DNA of 64,000 bases. Origin: Atkinsonella hypoxylon (Eukaryota; Ascomycota; Sordariomycetes; Hypocreales; Clavicipitaceae). Positions 33,204 to 45,319 of the stretch are shown here, piece by piece. The translations under genes were made by a program, and so were the position numbers. The stretch lies in assembly GCA_000729835.1 (NCBI GenBank), contig JFHB01000037.1, forward strand, positions 62,001-126,000. The letters run 5' to 3'. The notes under the pieces are model-generated. The model worked only from the letters and a program-made list of their open reading frames with translations. It was not told the DNA's origin and made no database searches. Each line of letters opens with the position of its first letter. Positions within the stretch are counted from its first letter, which is position 1.

Positions 33204-35092
33204 CAGTATTAGAGGAAGAATCTAGCCATTATTGTACTGACGGAACAACAAGAAACCCGCGTTTGCTCGGCCAAGGTGTCGTCCTAGCAAGGCTGGAAAA
33301 TAAAATAAGATCTACAGCCCACGGAGAAACGAGTTGGTTGGTGTCGGCGAAGTTGGCCACTACAGAACCTGGAGCTGAAATTAATTCCTGCGTGCACATG
33401 CCACAAATGATGTCCGGACATTTTTATGTCATTAATTCCAAAAAAAAAAAAAAAAAAAGGCATGCTTACAAATCTATTGATGTAATGCGTTGTCGCAGAC
33501 CCACTTTCCAGGTGCGAGCCATCCTTCGCACCTTCCTCCTTGGCAAGCTTGGCAAGCTTGGCTTCTCAGCCTTGTGAGAGGTAGTGGGCGAAAAACAAGT
33601 CGACTTCCAGGGAAATGCGCAAAGCTGAGAACGGTGATATGCAACTGCGCACATCACATTCGTTCAGCCAGTGCCATGCCTCCGGCATAAACTTTGGTCA
33701 ACTTCCTAGGCAATCCTTTGCCGTGAGGTACCGTCTAAGCATGACCCTGCACTAGCAGATCGACAGAAAGAATCGTTATTTGCCATTCAGCCTGATGAAA
33801 AGTTCACCTCATCAAGGGCAATTCAAGGCCCCAATCCTTGTATCTAGGGGTCCGTTGGGTTTTCCTACAAACATGCTCCGGTCCTTCACGTTGGCTACTG
33901 CCAGTATGATCATATTGCTCACGCCCGCCTCCTCGCGGGCACCATTTCCAGTACTTATCGTCCGTCATCACCGTCCTCGAAATCACGTCCGAGGTCTGAT
34001 GGGTGTGGTCAATATCAGGTTTCACCACTCAATAAAAGCTATTCGAGGAAAACGATCGATGGCGCTTCTGACGACAGGGTATTCTTTGCGGAGGAAACTA
34101 AAAACACATTTATACTTGGGCTCATGCAGTTTTCTGCCTCCAGATGCCCTGCCAAAGCGCCATTCGGCCCACCTTGGTTGACATGCTATTACGCGACACC
34201 AGCTCGCTTTAAGAACTATATGCTTGTCCTGCTGCCGTCCTTTCTTGCCCTAGCACTGAGTGGTACGGATTCACCAGTATTTAAAGCACGGCATACAGCG
34301 TACTGTTGTGTGCCGGTTAACAAGTTGTAAACCTGGGGACAGCCGAGCAGCCGAACTTGGTCATGCATCGCTTTGCACTACTCTGCAGCCCAGCTTTAGT
34401 GACGGCTTCCTATGCTGTCGCGATTCTCCGTATTGCCGGCCACAGAAGCATGATGCGCATCGTGTTGCACCAGACTCAACACAAGATTGTGTGGACGGCG
34501 CACTCTCTGCTGAAACCATGGCTCTTCATAATTGACGGCGCTATGAGCTGCCGGATTTCTGGCCCATGCCGGATTCTCACATGTAAAGACAGTCGTACTA
34601 TGGCCACGGCCACGCAACTCGTGATAGTAGAAGGCCTGTGGCAGCAACAGAAAGCAGATAGCTAAAATGAGACATGTTGTCTTGGTATTGCTGACAGAGA
34701 CTCGCACACACCTTTCACTCTGTTAATGCACAACCTGTCTAGTCGTCCAGTCATTTGCTATAGGGCTTGTCTTAACTTAGATTGGACACTCTTCTATGAC
34801 ATCTTTGGCCAGGTATGGGCAGTGTCAAGTCTAGTGAATACTGTCACGATTCGGCCCGCGCCTTGGTCCCGGATTTGTAGAAACACAAATTTGTACAAGC
34901 ATGCTATGTGCCGTTTCAGACACCACTAACACACGCCAATTTTAGACTTGACGTGACGGCTTATGATTTCGACTTTATTCAGAAGCAGCATACGAACTTG
35001 TCCAGAGCCTCGGCTTGTTTTCTACCACCACCAGGGCAAAAGCAGCCATTCATGCTGGCGCCCAAACAAATAGACAAAAACATACAACAGCA

Positions 35093-37866
35093 TTATGATT
35101 TTGCATACCGGCTCTTACCTCTGATCTGCTTGCCGTAGCGGAAAAATATGTACGGAAACGGCAGCATTGCTACCGTCAGAAAAGCCAGGAGCGAGGAAGC
35201 CCACTGGTAGCCTAATTTCTCGTACAGTTGAACGCCAAACAATGGGAAAGCCGCTGTACATCCAATCGTCTGCTGTCAGCATATCTATAACCAATGTATT
35301 GACTCACAGAGAAGGGTAAGGCAACAACACCCTGGATGAAGAGAAGCGCGCATGAGCTGATTTGCAGAAAGTGCTCGTAAACTGTCTAACATACCAGCAA
35401 AGAGACATCGCACAAAGGTATTGGCGGCAAGGGCACTGGCGGCGTACAACGGATACGCATCAACCTATATCGAAGATAATCAAACAGAAAGTCCCCTGTT
35501 AGTCTTGATGGAGTAGTCTTGGCAATGGGCACGGCACATGCTCGTCATGATCCTATTGTTGGAGAGAGCATTACTTACCAGGAATGTGAAGATGCCAGTG
35601 AAAAGTAAAACGTTTCTAGACAATTACGCAACAGTCAGCCACCTCGTACAGATCGATGATATTGCATCAAAAGCATGAATTGGCTCCTTTGCGACCTGAC
35701 CAAGACTTGGCGACAGCCGTTCCTCATTCCTACCACCAACAAGTATGTCCCTCATCCCTACCACCAACAAGTATGTCCCTCATCCCTACCACCAACAAGT
35801 ATGTCTATTCTTGGGACCAGGTGATTGCATTCACTGCATCATCCAAAACGTGGCCACGACAGATCCCATAGACCCGGGCCTCAGCTCCGGAGCCCGGAAT
35901 ATACTGCAAATCTTGTCGAGCACAGACATCGCTGGTTACATGGAGCACAGATTTAGCTCTGAATCACTGCTGCTCACCGTCCCCCACTCTAAAGTAATAC
36001 AGTAGGACGTATTCTGGGGTATCACAGAGACAGAGGCTTTTTGTTTAGTGGACAAATGGGAAAGGGGCAAGGGGCATGGTGCAAGGTGCAAAACAAGATC
36101 AATACGCACCCAAATGCGAAGATGCAAGATCCAACGATGGGCACGATCCAATGTACCCAGGAAAATGTCGACCAGCCGAACATGAAGATACCAGCCGGCA
36201 CCAATATCGATCCCATGATCGCAGGAGGGAGACGAAACTCGGGCTCGCTGGCGCCTTGGATGCCCGTCTCAGCCTCGAGACTGGCCACGAGTTTACTACG
36301 AATGCGGTGCCACACAGGGTCCGTGGCCGTGCCCAGAGCCATGCCTATCATAATACCAGTAAAGGACATGCCAATCTGCCAGTCGTTGAAGCCGTGATTG
36401 TTCCCAAACACGAGGGGAAACGCTCCGAAGAAGAGATACAAGATTCCCAACAGGATGGCCGAAAAGAGGCACAGGTTCAAGCACATGGGCTCAAAGATGA
36501 GTAGCTGGAAGGGACGTAGAAGCGATCTGCCGACGGCACGAGCAACAGAACGCTCAGTCTTGTCCGTCGGCGCCATCCATCGATCGTCGCCTGTTTCTTT
36601 CCGCAGCCTCATGGCTTTCTTCCGTAACAAAATCGGATCTATTCCAGAGGTCCAGGAAAGATAAAGACCGAAGAGTCAGTGTCTCGGACAGGAATTTTTT
36701 TTTTTCTTTTTTTTTTCTTCTTGGGGGGGGGGGGGGGGCTTGGGGTTACAACACAGCGGATGCAAGCAAGAAATAAGAATACTTGCATCAGATCTGAGAC
36801 ACACACGGACGGAACAGACGAAGGGCAAAAGGTCCGTGTGAACGCAAGATCTCGTAACCCCAGATCGATCAAGGCTTAATCAAGGGGCGGGCGGGAGCAA
36901 GGCGAATCAAGGACTTACGATATGTCTCTGGCACGAGGAGAACGACCGCCACCCAGACAACACCTGACCACATGAGCAAGACATAGTAGGTCCAGCGCCA
37001 ATCGACGTAGTAATTGATGACGCCCCCTACGATAGGACCCAGGCTGGGACCAATAAAGGGTGATACCGAGAACAGCGCCATAGGTGCCTGCAACTCGCTC
37101 CGAGCAAACAGGTCGCCCACGGTGCCGCCCGAGACGGCGAGAAAAGCGCTGCCGGTGAAGCCGTCGAGGAAGCGGAGCACGATGACGGTGGCGACGTTCT
37201 TGGCAACGGCCTGGGGGACCAAGAGGATGAGGTAGGACGTCCAGGCGACGAGGTAGATGGGTCGACGGCCGTAGAACTCGCTCAGGGGGCCGAGAAGCAT
37301 GGGACCGCAGGCGATGCCCAGGACAAAAGTCGACAGACCGAGGACAGAGACGATGCGCGAGTTGTGGAATTCGTCTTCCATCTTGGCGTATGTTGCTGTG
37401 TAGATGGAACTTGCGCAGGTCCTGTCCACGTCGTCGGTCAGTCTGTGATTGACGCCTCCTTATTTTCAATCGAGGCATGACGACGTTCGTGCTGATACCA
37501 CTTTTTTTTTTTTTTCCCATGACCGATAATATGTCAAGGAGGGAGGAGAGCTGCTTACACGCACAAACCGACGTGCGACACGATGGCTGTGATCAACCAC
37601 TTCCTCGCTTTGGAAAAGCTGCGCGGACAAGGAGCATCGTCGCCTCCATGGCAGCCGACTTGGAAAGAATCATGGGCTTCCCCTCCCGAAGCCGCGTCCT
37701 GTTGCTCGTCCCCAGCATCGTGATGCTGCGTCTCGTCCTCGTCCACGCTGTACCCGTTATGAGATCGAAGTCTGTCCAGCGGACGGCTCGCCGAGGCATG
37801 CGATCTTGTCTGCGACACTCCGGCGGTTTCGCCCGGACAAGGAGCCTTCTCTGCGTCCGCGCTCAT
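35093..37866 (-). CDS. Major facilitator superfamily multidrug transporter (DHA1 type)
   Basis: Six exons: 35093-35253, 35395-35464, 35579-35615, 36110-36638, 36919-37421 and 37559-37866, giving 535 residues. It is a proton-coupled efflux carrier of the plasma membrane. Motif A appears as GPLSEFYGRRP between helices 2 and 3. DGFTGSAFLAVSGGTVGDLF, PFIGPSLGPIVGGVI and WRWTYYVLLMW are typical of the fungal drug:H+ antiporter-1 family. ETYHPILLRKKAMRLRKETGD marks the central cytosolic loop, and LFAAAFPLFGVQLYEKLGYQWASSLLAF appears across the last two exons. The N-terminal ~80 residues are hydrophilic and disordered. All splice junctions keep phase and together restore 12-helix topology. Two introns are unusually long for this window (36639-36918, 280 bp with a G16 run; 35616-36109, 494 bp with a 28-bp tandem repeat). 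Substrate unknown. Confidence 0.92.
35728..35805. repeat. 28-bp minisatellite inside an MFS gene intron
   Basis: Nearly three copies of a 28-bp unit beginning CCCTACCACCAACAAGTATG, at 35728-35755, 35756-35783 and 35784-35805, within the 494-bp intron. The copies are almost identical, which suggests recent expansion. Confidence 0.93.
36723..36738. repeat. G16 homopolymer in an MFS gene intron
   Basis: A run of 16 G preceded by a 35-bp T-rich stretch, inside intron 36639-36918. Confidence 0.9.
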
Positions 37867-39376
37867 CGGGACGGACCTTTCTCAGTTTTTCACTTTCTTT
37901 CGATTTCTTTCTTTCTTCTTTCTTCCCTCTTTGTTCATAATAAGTTTTTTTTTTTTTTTTTCATGGCCCAATATGTAGGACGTAGTGATGCGCCCGGGGC
38001 AAAGCCGGCCTTCGCTTCGGGATGAACCACACAATAAGGTTTCTCGCACGGGCAGCGCAGCAGAACAAGATACGTCATCGACGCAGTGCAAGATGGAAGT
38101 TGTATTCTGGCACTGGCGTCGCAAGAGCTGCAATAGATGAAAACGGGCTATATTCTATCGGGTATAAGAGCTGGTCGGGGCTCGGGGGCGCATCACACCG
38201 TTCTCTCCCTCCTTGCCAGTTGTAGAGGCCCCATGGAATTGCTGGGGGACAGGCTCGGCCGAGACGACGATGCTGATTGAGAAATCGAGCTAGAGCTGTA
38301 CTGCTTATGGACAGCGGGCTATTGTTGGATGATAGATCTGCATGGTCTTGCGGTATACGAGTATTGATCTCTGGCACTCATTACATGGCGCGCCCGTCTG
38401 CAAAGGGCTGAGAATCGTGCTCCGACCGCCGAATGTTGCCCCTGACAAATAACGAGTTCATTTCCCCAGCGATGCAATCGCCTTTTCCGGGCTTTGTCCT
38501 CCGTCGTCTGATCATTCGGAGCATACATACATGCATGCATGCATGCATGCAACCCGCCCATGCACTCCTCATCTGGCACCGGGCCTTGGCGCGGAAATAA
38601 GCTGGCAATAAGTCCGCTTGTCCCAACCTGCTTCTGAATAGATGGCACGGTTTTCACCCAGGTCGGCTGGGAGGCTTTCACAACAGGCATGTACATGGGA
38701 ATCAGAGAGATTTCTTTCTCTTCCTAAAAAGGAATCACCTCTGTCCCCCTGACGAAGCCTTCTGGGGCGGAGAATGGCCATCTGCTTTATCGGTAGCGAG
38801 CTTCCGGATGGAGATGCTTGGTCTTTATGAGGCACGACGAGCCATCAGGTGCGCCTGACGGGGTGTGATTTCATAGCTGAGTAAGAATGGGATCGAAACG
38901 GCGTGCAATTGGGGCTACGGGATACCTCCGAGCTTTGTCGTGGTGTGTCGTGCATTTCAGCTGCTTTCACTTCAGACTTTGCCGGCGTGATGTCGGCGTA
39001 TTTGCCGGGATATAAAGTAAGCAATAATTAACCATACAACCAAGGTATAGTAGAGGTATTACCTATCTAGCGTAGTTCAAAATACATTAAGGGGATGAAT
39101 AGTTATCTGCAATTTTATTTAGTCAAGAGTAAAACACAAACATGGATCACACGGTCAACCTCTATGGAAAATATACATGTATGACATATGCCAGTCGTAG
39201 ATCTGTACCTATTTACAAAGCCAGAACTCCTCTCTATTCTATTTCTCTTCCTCCCCTCTCCCAAAAAGGCCGCTAAAATGCCTAATTCAAACATGCAATC
39301 GCTTTCCCGGAAATGCCATAGTTCCACGTCCCAGCCCTATGCCATGTGCACGCCGTAGTCCTACAAGCCAACCTCC
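37867..39376. other. Upstream region of the MFS gene and 3' flank of the GH5 gene
   Basis: Immediately upstream of the MFS start there is a strong T/C-rich tract (37880-37963), typical of fungal promoters. A (CATG) repeat is listed separately. No coding signal was found. Confidence 0.5.
38522..38551. repeat. (CATA)/(CATG) tetranucleotide microsatellite
   Basis: CATACATA followed by about five copies of CATG. Confidence 0.9.
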
Positions 39377-41526
39377 CTAATAAGTCTCCGCAAGCCCGCT
39401 ATTCGCAAAATCCGGAACATCAGAGTCACAATTAAAGTCTCGGCGGTACGCCTTTGTCGGCATTATTCCCGCCTTGAGAGCCGCTTCGTAACTCCACAGA
39501 GGCGCGCTCTCCGTCTTCCACGTCCAGTACCACCAGCCCCAGCCATTCTCGAAGCTGTGCATCTGTGCCTCGGCGAACATCTGCAGAAACTTTTTATACA
39601 TGTCGCTGTATTGGCTTGGGTCGGCATTGGCTTTGGTGCATGAACAGGAGCTGTTGGTCGTCGGACACCGCGGCGTGAGGACGTCGGTGGCTTTGTCTCC
39701 TGTGTTATATGTCCCTTCCCAGCGGTTACCCCAACCCACGTTGGTGAGAAACTTGGCGCAATCCGTATCGGTTTGGGACCATTCTGCGAAGATGGTTGGC
39801 CCGTACCCTGTTTTGAGACTCATGCTTTGTTGGGCTTGCTGCGTCCATCCTGTGCACGCGTACTGCACTTTCTTTTGATGGGAGAAGTTGATTTGTCCCG
39901 TATTGAAAATCAGGTACTGGTGGACGTCGAGCACCATGCCGTCGTAGCCAGTCATCAAGCCCTTCCAGTTCTCGATACCCATGAAGCCGTCTCCAAATAC
40001 GACGAGGGCCTTGATCCCGTTCTTGCGAGCAATGTTGTAGGCATCCTCGGTCCACTGGATGACTTCCGCGACTTTCAGAAACGTCATCCTGGGTTCGTTG
40101 GCTAGTCCATAGTGGCTGATGATATTCTTGTATCGGTCTTGGGCGAAGAACTGTGTGAGCCTGTCGTGGATTTCTAGTGATCTCTTGGCATTGAGTTGGC
40201 CATCCGTCCCGTTAAGCCATCCAATTGGGCCCAATCGTCCGCTGTGATTCCAACCATTTTGGCTACCTGGTAGGCCATGGAGGTCCAGATTGACCCGGAG
40301 ACCATACTTCCGTGCCCATTCGATGCCTCTAAGCAGATAACGCCATGACGTCCGGAAAAGATACGGGTCGCCAGGATACACTTCGACCGCCCAATACGAA
40401 TATGGGATTCTAACGTGATCCAGTCCGGCCGCGGCTATGTCTCTGAACGTGTCCTCTGTAATGAATGAAGCATAGTGGCTCTCCAACGTACTCGCTGCAG
40501 ATGCGCCGAGGTGCTTGCTTAAAGTGTACTCGTCAACAATGCCGACACTCAAGTCGTAATTGAAAAGAGATGGAGTGATGAATGGCTCGATGGATAGCCA
40601 TCCTCCAAGATTAACGCCTCGCGCTGGGCGGCTTGCGTACGAGCCCCAGTTCTGGTTCAGTGCTGGAACGTTGTCATTCGCTTTCGTCGAGTCATCCCAG
40701 TCGGTGAACAGTCCCATCACAGGCAGACCACCCACCATCTGGTCTGTAAAGGTGACATTGAAGTCGGTCGTCGATTTCCAGGTCCACGGATCGAGATATG
40801 TGGCTTTCCACTGCGTGGGGACTTGATTGGGGTCTTTGCCATCAAGCGAGGACGCTTTGGAGTTGCTGCCTCCGCTCGAGTTGTTCTTGCTCACCACAAC
40901 AGCTACAGTGATGATGATAATAAGGGTGATGACGGCTCCGATTCCTCCTAGAATCCACCCTAGCTCCTCTGTTAGCCAGAGAAATCGACGTCCTGGCAGG
41001 GAACGGGACACGAAACCCGCCACTTACATGGCTTCTTTTTTTTCCTCGAATTCTCAATTTTTGCGTAGCGGTAGTATTCCTCTTTTTCAAGCTCTTCTTC
41101 TCCCAAGCTACGACCCCCTCTCAGTCCAGACCTTCTCGCCCGTCCTTCCTCCATAACCGCACCACTGACGACCCTCCGTTTCTTGCCCTTGGCTTGCTTC
41201 CTTGATTTTTGTGGCGACGAGCGCATGGCACCGTCTATCACTCGGTAATCTCCAGTTTGGCGCTTCCGCCGCTCCTTCTCGGCTCGTTGTTTTCTTCTCT
41301 CATTTTCTCGATCCAGCTGCGCCAACGCACCTGACGATAATGTCTTACGGGAGGAGCCCCTCGGCCTTCTTTCCTCCTTGTCCTTGTTCTCTTCTGAATT
41401 CGATACCGTCCCCGGCCTTTGCGTATTTGACCGCTTCTTCCTGTGTCGGTTCCGCCGTGACTCGCCTTCGCCATGTCTGCTTCGTTGCCGATGCCTATCG
41501 GACTGGGTGAATTCTTTGTGTGCCAT
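39377..41526 (-). CDS. exgD: Membrane-anchored GH5 exo-beta-1,3-glucanase (exgD type)
   Basis: Exons 39377-40959 and 41028-41526 give 693 residues. It removes glucose from beta-1,3-glucan ends in wall remodelling. Residues 1-166 form a very basic, Arg/Lys/Glu-rich cytosolic tail. A single helix (WWILGGIGAVITLIIIITVA, about 167-189) anchors it as a type II protein with the enzyme outside. The GH5 domain shows GVNLGGWLSIEPF, HVRIPYSYWAVE, the acid/base Glu455 in LANEPRM and the nucleophile Glu559 in FAEWSQTD. Intron 40960-41027 ends at GCTAG and joins KKKKP to WWILGG. An earlier AG would create a stop, so the junction is well constrained. Fungal ExgD proteins share the tail-helix-GH5 order. The start is the first ATG that gives the tail (MAHKEFTQ); an upstream in-frame non-ATG extension is not needed. 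Confidence 0.93.
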
Positions 41527-42381
41527 TATGGCGCCGTGGGGTGCTAGTCTGAGTCGCTGAAAAGCGGCTCGGACGATGCCACGCCCCAAGCTTGCATCTT
41601 TATGTCATGGACATGCAATGCAGTGCAGGTTGAGCGCACACGTAATCTGAAGGTGCCGTGATTTGGACCAAGATCTTGGCACCTTGCTGTTGGCGGGACA
41701 ACCATCCATTGAGAGCCAGGGTCGGCATACTCCGTCATTCGAGCACTGCCATGCCAATCAAAGCCAGGTGTAAAACCAGAACGGAATACCGGCATATTCT
41801 GGAATCGCCATACTTTTTACGTAACGGACCCTGCCTGCCATTTCCCAAAGGCTGTGTGTGTGGTTGCTTCCGATTTGTTAATCAATCCCCGATGACGTAA
41901 ACTCTGTACCCTACTCCGTATTCCGTACATTCGCGGGATATTCTGGCCGCAGGAGCAGACGTCGAACTGACAATGCAACATAACGCTTCTCATATTAATA
42001 CACCAAGATAACTCGATCACGCTTCCCCATCTCCCCCAAAATGCAAGGCACATTTATTATAGAGTCATCGGGGCTTCTTGCACACAGCGAAACCAGCCGT
42101 ACCGTAACGTTAGCGGCTTCACCTGCTCGGGAATCGGGATGGCCAGGCCAATTCGCGGCTAGCACCACGAATGCCGCAGCAAGCCGAGCCGAGCCAAGCC
42201 AAGCCAACTTCACCCACATTGCCCGTAGTGTGTGCGTACGGTCTCCCAGTCTCCCAGTCTCCCAGTCTCACAACCTCAGATGCTGCCCTTTTTTTTCTCT
42301 TTCCCCATCTTCAATCTATACCACAATCTTGCGGGAGCCTGCTCATAGATATAGTGCTGCGAAGAGACCGATTTGCCTGCC
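41527..42381. promoter_or_regulatory. Shared divergent promoter region, exgD / E1-beta
   Basis: The two genes start in opposite directions across 855 bp. The region contains a TACTCCGTA motif at 41912, GCCGA/GCCAA pentamer repeats (42181-42206) and a TCTCCCAG octamer repeated three times (about 42241-42268). A pyrimidine-rich leader (42288-42330) lies before the E1-beta start. No specific factor site is claimed. Confidence 0.5.
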
Positions 42382-43645
42382 ATGAAGCGCCTGGTCGTAC
42401 GTCAACTACGGAGAGTGACGCGGTCGCAGAGCCAACTGCCCCTCCAGATCGCACGATGCTATTCGCATCACCCGCCGAACGCCAGGTTGAACGTTCCGAT
42501 CGACTACTCAGCTAATGAGCTGCTGGCCCACAGCAGCAAAGGGCCGGCGTTGGGAAACTATCATGAAATCCCACCTGAGGTGCGAAACGGCTCTACGAGG
42601 AAGATGAACCTGTTTCAGGCCATCAACTGTGCCTTGGGAATTGCGCTGGCCGAGGACGATTCGGTTCTGATCTTCGGCGAGGATGTTGCATTCGGAGGAG
42701 TCTTTCGCTGCACCATGAAACTGGCCGAGACGTACGGCGCCGACAGAGTCTTCAACACGCCGTTGACAGAACAGGGTATTGTAGGTTTCGGCATCGGGCT
42801 AGCAGCACAAGGCATGCGACCAGTCGCGGAGATTCAGTTCGCAGACTACGTCTTTCCCGCCTTTGACCAGATTGTCAATGAAGGAGCGAAGCTACGGTAT
42901 CGTGAAGGAGCCACTGGTGTTCATGCTGGGTCATTAACTGTTCGCATGCCCTGTGGTGGCGTTGGACACGGAGCCTTGTATCACTCTCAATCCCCAGAGT
43001 CTCTATTTACACATATTCCTGGATTCCGAGTTGTTATGCCCAGGTCGCCGATCCAGGCAAAGGGTCTTCTATTATCGGCTATCCGAAGCAACGACCCTGT
43101 CCTTTTCATGGAACCCAAGATCCTCTATCGAGCCGCAGTTGAGCAAGTCCCCGAAGCTGCTTACGAGTTGCCTTTGTCCAAGGCCGAGGTGGTTAAAGCG
43201 GGTAAGGATGTGACCATTATCTCTTATGGACAACCTATGTACACCTGTTTATCGGCCCTTCAGCGTGCCGAAGAAGATTTGGGCATTTCGTGCGAGCTTA
43301 TTGACCTGAGGACCGTGTATCCATGGGACAAGGAGACCGTGTTCGCCAGCGTAAGGAAGACAGGCAGGGTGCTTGTTGTCCACGAGGCCATGGTCAACGC
43401 GGGAATTGGTGCCGAAGTCGCCGCTGCTATCCAGGAGGACCCCGAGACCTTTATAAGACTTGAGGCTCCGGTCGCAAGAGTCGCGGGCTGGAGCATCCAT
43501 AGCGCCTTGTTGTTTGAGAAGTTTAACATCCCTGACGTTGCTCGTAAGTCCCGGACAATCCAATGGAACAATTGACTCGTCACGCGGGTTGCTGACCTCT
43601 GTTCTAGGCGTTTACGAAAATATCAAGAAGAGCTTGAATTATTGA
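42382..43645 (+). CDS. Branched-chain 2-oxoacid dehydrogenase E1 beta subunit
   Basis: Exons 42382-43543 and 43608-43645 give 399 residues. With E1 alpha it decarboxylates the 2-oxoacids of Leu, Ile and Val in the mitochondrial matrix. The N-terminus MKRLVVRQLRRVTRSQ is an Arg-rich presequence. Family features include MNLFQAINCALGIALAEDD, FGEDVAFGGVFRCT, FNTPLTEQGIVGFGIG, EIQFADYVFPAFDQIVNE, GHGALYHSQSPE and HEAMVNAGIGAEV. FGGVFRCT and the HSQSPE loop separate it from pyruvate dehydrogenase E1 beta. The 64-bp intron (GTAAGT donor, CTGAC branch, CTAG acceptor) adds the last 12 codons (VYENIKKSLNY). The chosen start is the first ATG of the frame. A 44-bp piece of this gene (43170-43213) recurs at 51143-51186. 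Confidence 0.96.
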
Positions 43646-44103
43646 GAAACGATGCAACGAAAGTAACATGAAAAAAAAAAATTAGGCAACCTGGAAGATG
43701 GGGATTGTAAATAATGCATAGTGAAGCCGACTTTTTATTTATATTCCGCTATGTAAAGGTCACATATGAGGACCGTAGTTGCTGACACTGTGACACTGTG
43801 TTTATGTGCTAGATGAGTACGCACTTGGGTGGATGCTGTCTTGCGTATACGCTGTCGACAAAAAAAAGCGCACTGTCAACCCACCTCTCTTAGGACAATA
43901 TTGGAGTATGCCGCCCTGAAAAGGTGCGATTAATTTGTCGACCTGTTGCCTGCATTGCCCCTCTTTCTCAACGGTGAGAGGTGAGCCCCGCCTCGAACCC
44001 TGACCGTAACTATGGCTGTGCTAAGCTTCCTGCATCATCGGCATCACATCGACATTCCTCAGGAACCGTGAGAACGACTCTCACCAGCCATCCGAGTCAC
44101 ATC
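43646..44103. other. Intergenic region between E1-beta and capping protein alpha
   Basis: Short tandem genes on the same strand. Contains an A10 run at about 43672-43681. No feature beyond the presumed terminator and promoter. Confidence 0.5.
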
Positions 44104-45319
44104 ATGTCACGAATCGAAATTGTGTCCAGATTTGTGGAGGGAGCCCCCCCCGGAGAAGTAAGTTTTCCGCCTAGCTGCGCGACCTCAACGTTAGCAATGA
44201 TTTATAGTTAATGAATCGTAACAGCTTGCCGATGTTATTGCCGGTACGATGCACCAACAACTGAAGGAAGCAAACTATACCAGATCAGAAGAAAAAAAAA
44301 TCATTACTGATGCAGTATTTACTAGACATCAAAGCTTTGACGGCGTCATCCCCCAACATTGTTTCCGAACTCAAGCCCGCTTTCGAGAGATATAATGAGG
44401 AGCAACTGACTACGGTGAAGCTGCCTGGTAGCAGTCAACCGGTGAGAAAAGTTGAACCCAAGCGATGCTGATACCTCAATCTCATATTTATCTCTTGGAA
44501 TAGGTCCTCATCAGCATGTACAATTCTCTTGGAGGCGGTAGATACTACGATGTTGAAAGTTCATCGAGCTTCGCCTTCGATCATACCACACAGGCATGCT
44601 TGAGCAAGCACAGTACCAAGATTGGCCACAGCTAACTTGGGAGTAGAAAGCAAGCTCTGTAGAGAGTCATGTCCTTGAAGGTTCTCAGGTTGATTTGATG
44701 TAAGCGCCTGGCCATATTTCGACTACTGCGCCGGCATTGTCAACTTGCTGACAGCGACGCCAGCAAATCAACATTGAAGAGCCTCGGATCCTACGTCAGC
44801 GAACACTTTGCCAACGCCGTCTTTGGAGTATACCCTATCGAATCCGATTCCAAGATTGCTATTGCCATCGTGGCAAACAAATACAGCCCCAACAACTTCT
44901 GGTAGGCGCACACCGACTTCTGTACACTTGGTCTCGGCCAAACCGATGGGCTGATCCCACCTTCTTGCAGGAACGGGCGGTGGCGATCGCTGTACGTTTT
45001 CGATCCAGCTTCGGGAAACTTGGAAGGATCTATCAAGGTCGATGTGCACTACTATGAAGATGGCAATGTCCGTCTGCTTACGAATAAACCTGTCACGGTG
45101 TCAATTCCATCAGGAACCGGAGCTGGAATTGCCAAGCAGATCTCGGTCACTGAAAAGAAGTACCAGGAGGAACTGAACCAGAGCTTTGTTAGTCTGAGCG
45201 AGGGGGCTTTCAAGGGCCTGAGGAGACAGCTACCTGTTACGAGACAAAAAATTGAGTGGGACAAGGTGACGAGCTACAGGCTGGGACAGGATATCGGCGG
45301 CGGTAGCTCTAAGCGATAG
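44104..45319 (+). CDS. CAP1: F-actin capping protein alpha subunit
   Basis: Seven exons: 44104-44157, 44225-44243, 44326-44441, 44504-44593, 44647-44699, 44755-44901 and 44971-45319, giving 275 residues. With the beta subunit it caps barbed ends of actin filaments at cortical patches. MSRIEIVSRFVEGAPPGE leads into LADVIAD and IKALTASSPNIVSELKPAF. YYDVESSSSFAFDHTTQ, VYPIESDSKIAIAIVANKYS, NFWNGRWRSLYVFD and IKVDVHYYEDGNVRL are all diagnostic. The C-terminus LRRQLPVTRQKIEWDKVTSY carries the conserved actin-binding tail. Exon 2 has only 19 bp. Intron 44594-44646 appears to use a GC donor (CAG|GCATGC) with a GCTAAC branch and TAG acceptor: no GT donor in the right place gives an intron of legal size. 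All junctions keep phase. Exon density is the highest in the window. Confidence 0.95.

Larger units (their letters stand above)
30825..35092. other. 4.3-kb non-coding region
   Basis: Upstream of ERT1 and downstream of the MFS gene. Several short tandem repeats occur (listed separately), along with an A-run at about 33441-33458. A 241-codon plus-strand frame (31877-32602) is repeat-derived and Gly/Arg/Ala-rich, and I do not call it. Confidence 0.45.

Noticed and set aside
35254..35394. An extra small exon inside the last MFS intron
   Set aside because: A candidate around 35290-35330 would break the LFAAAFPLFG junction, which is restored exactly by one 141-bp intron.
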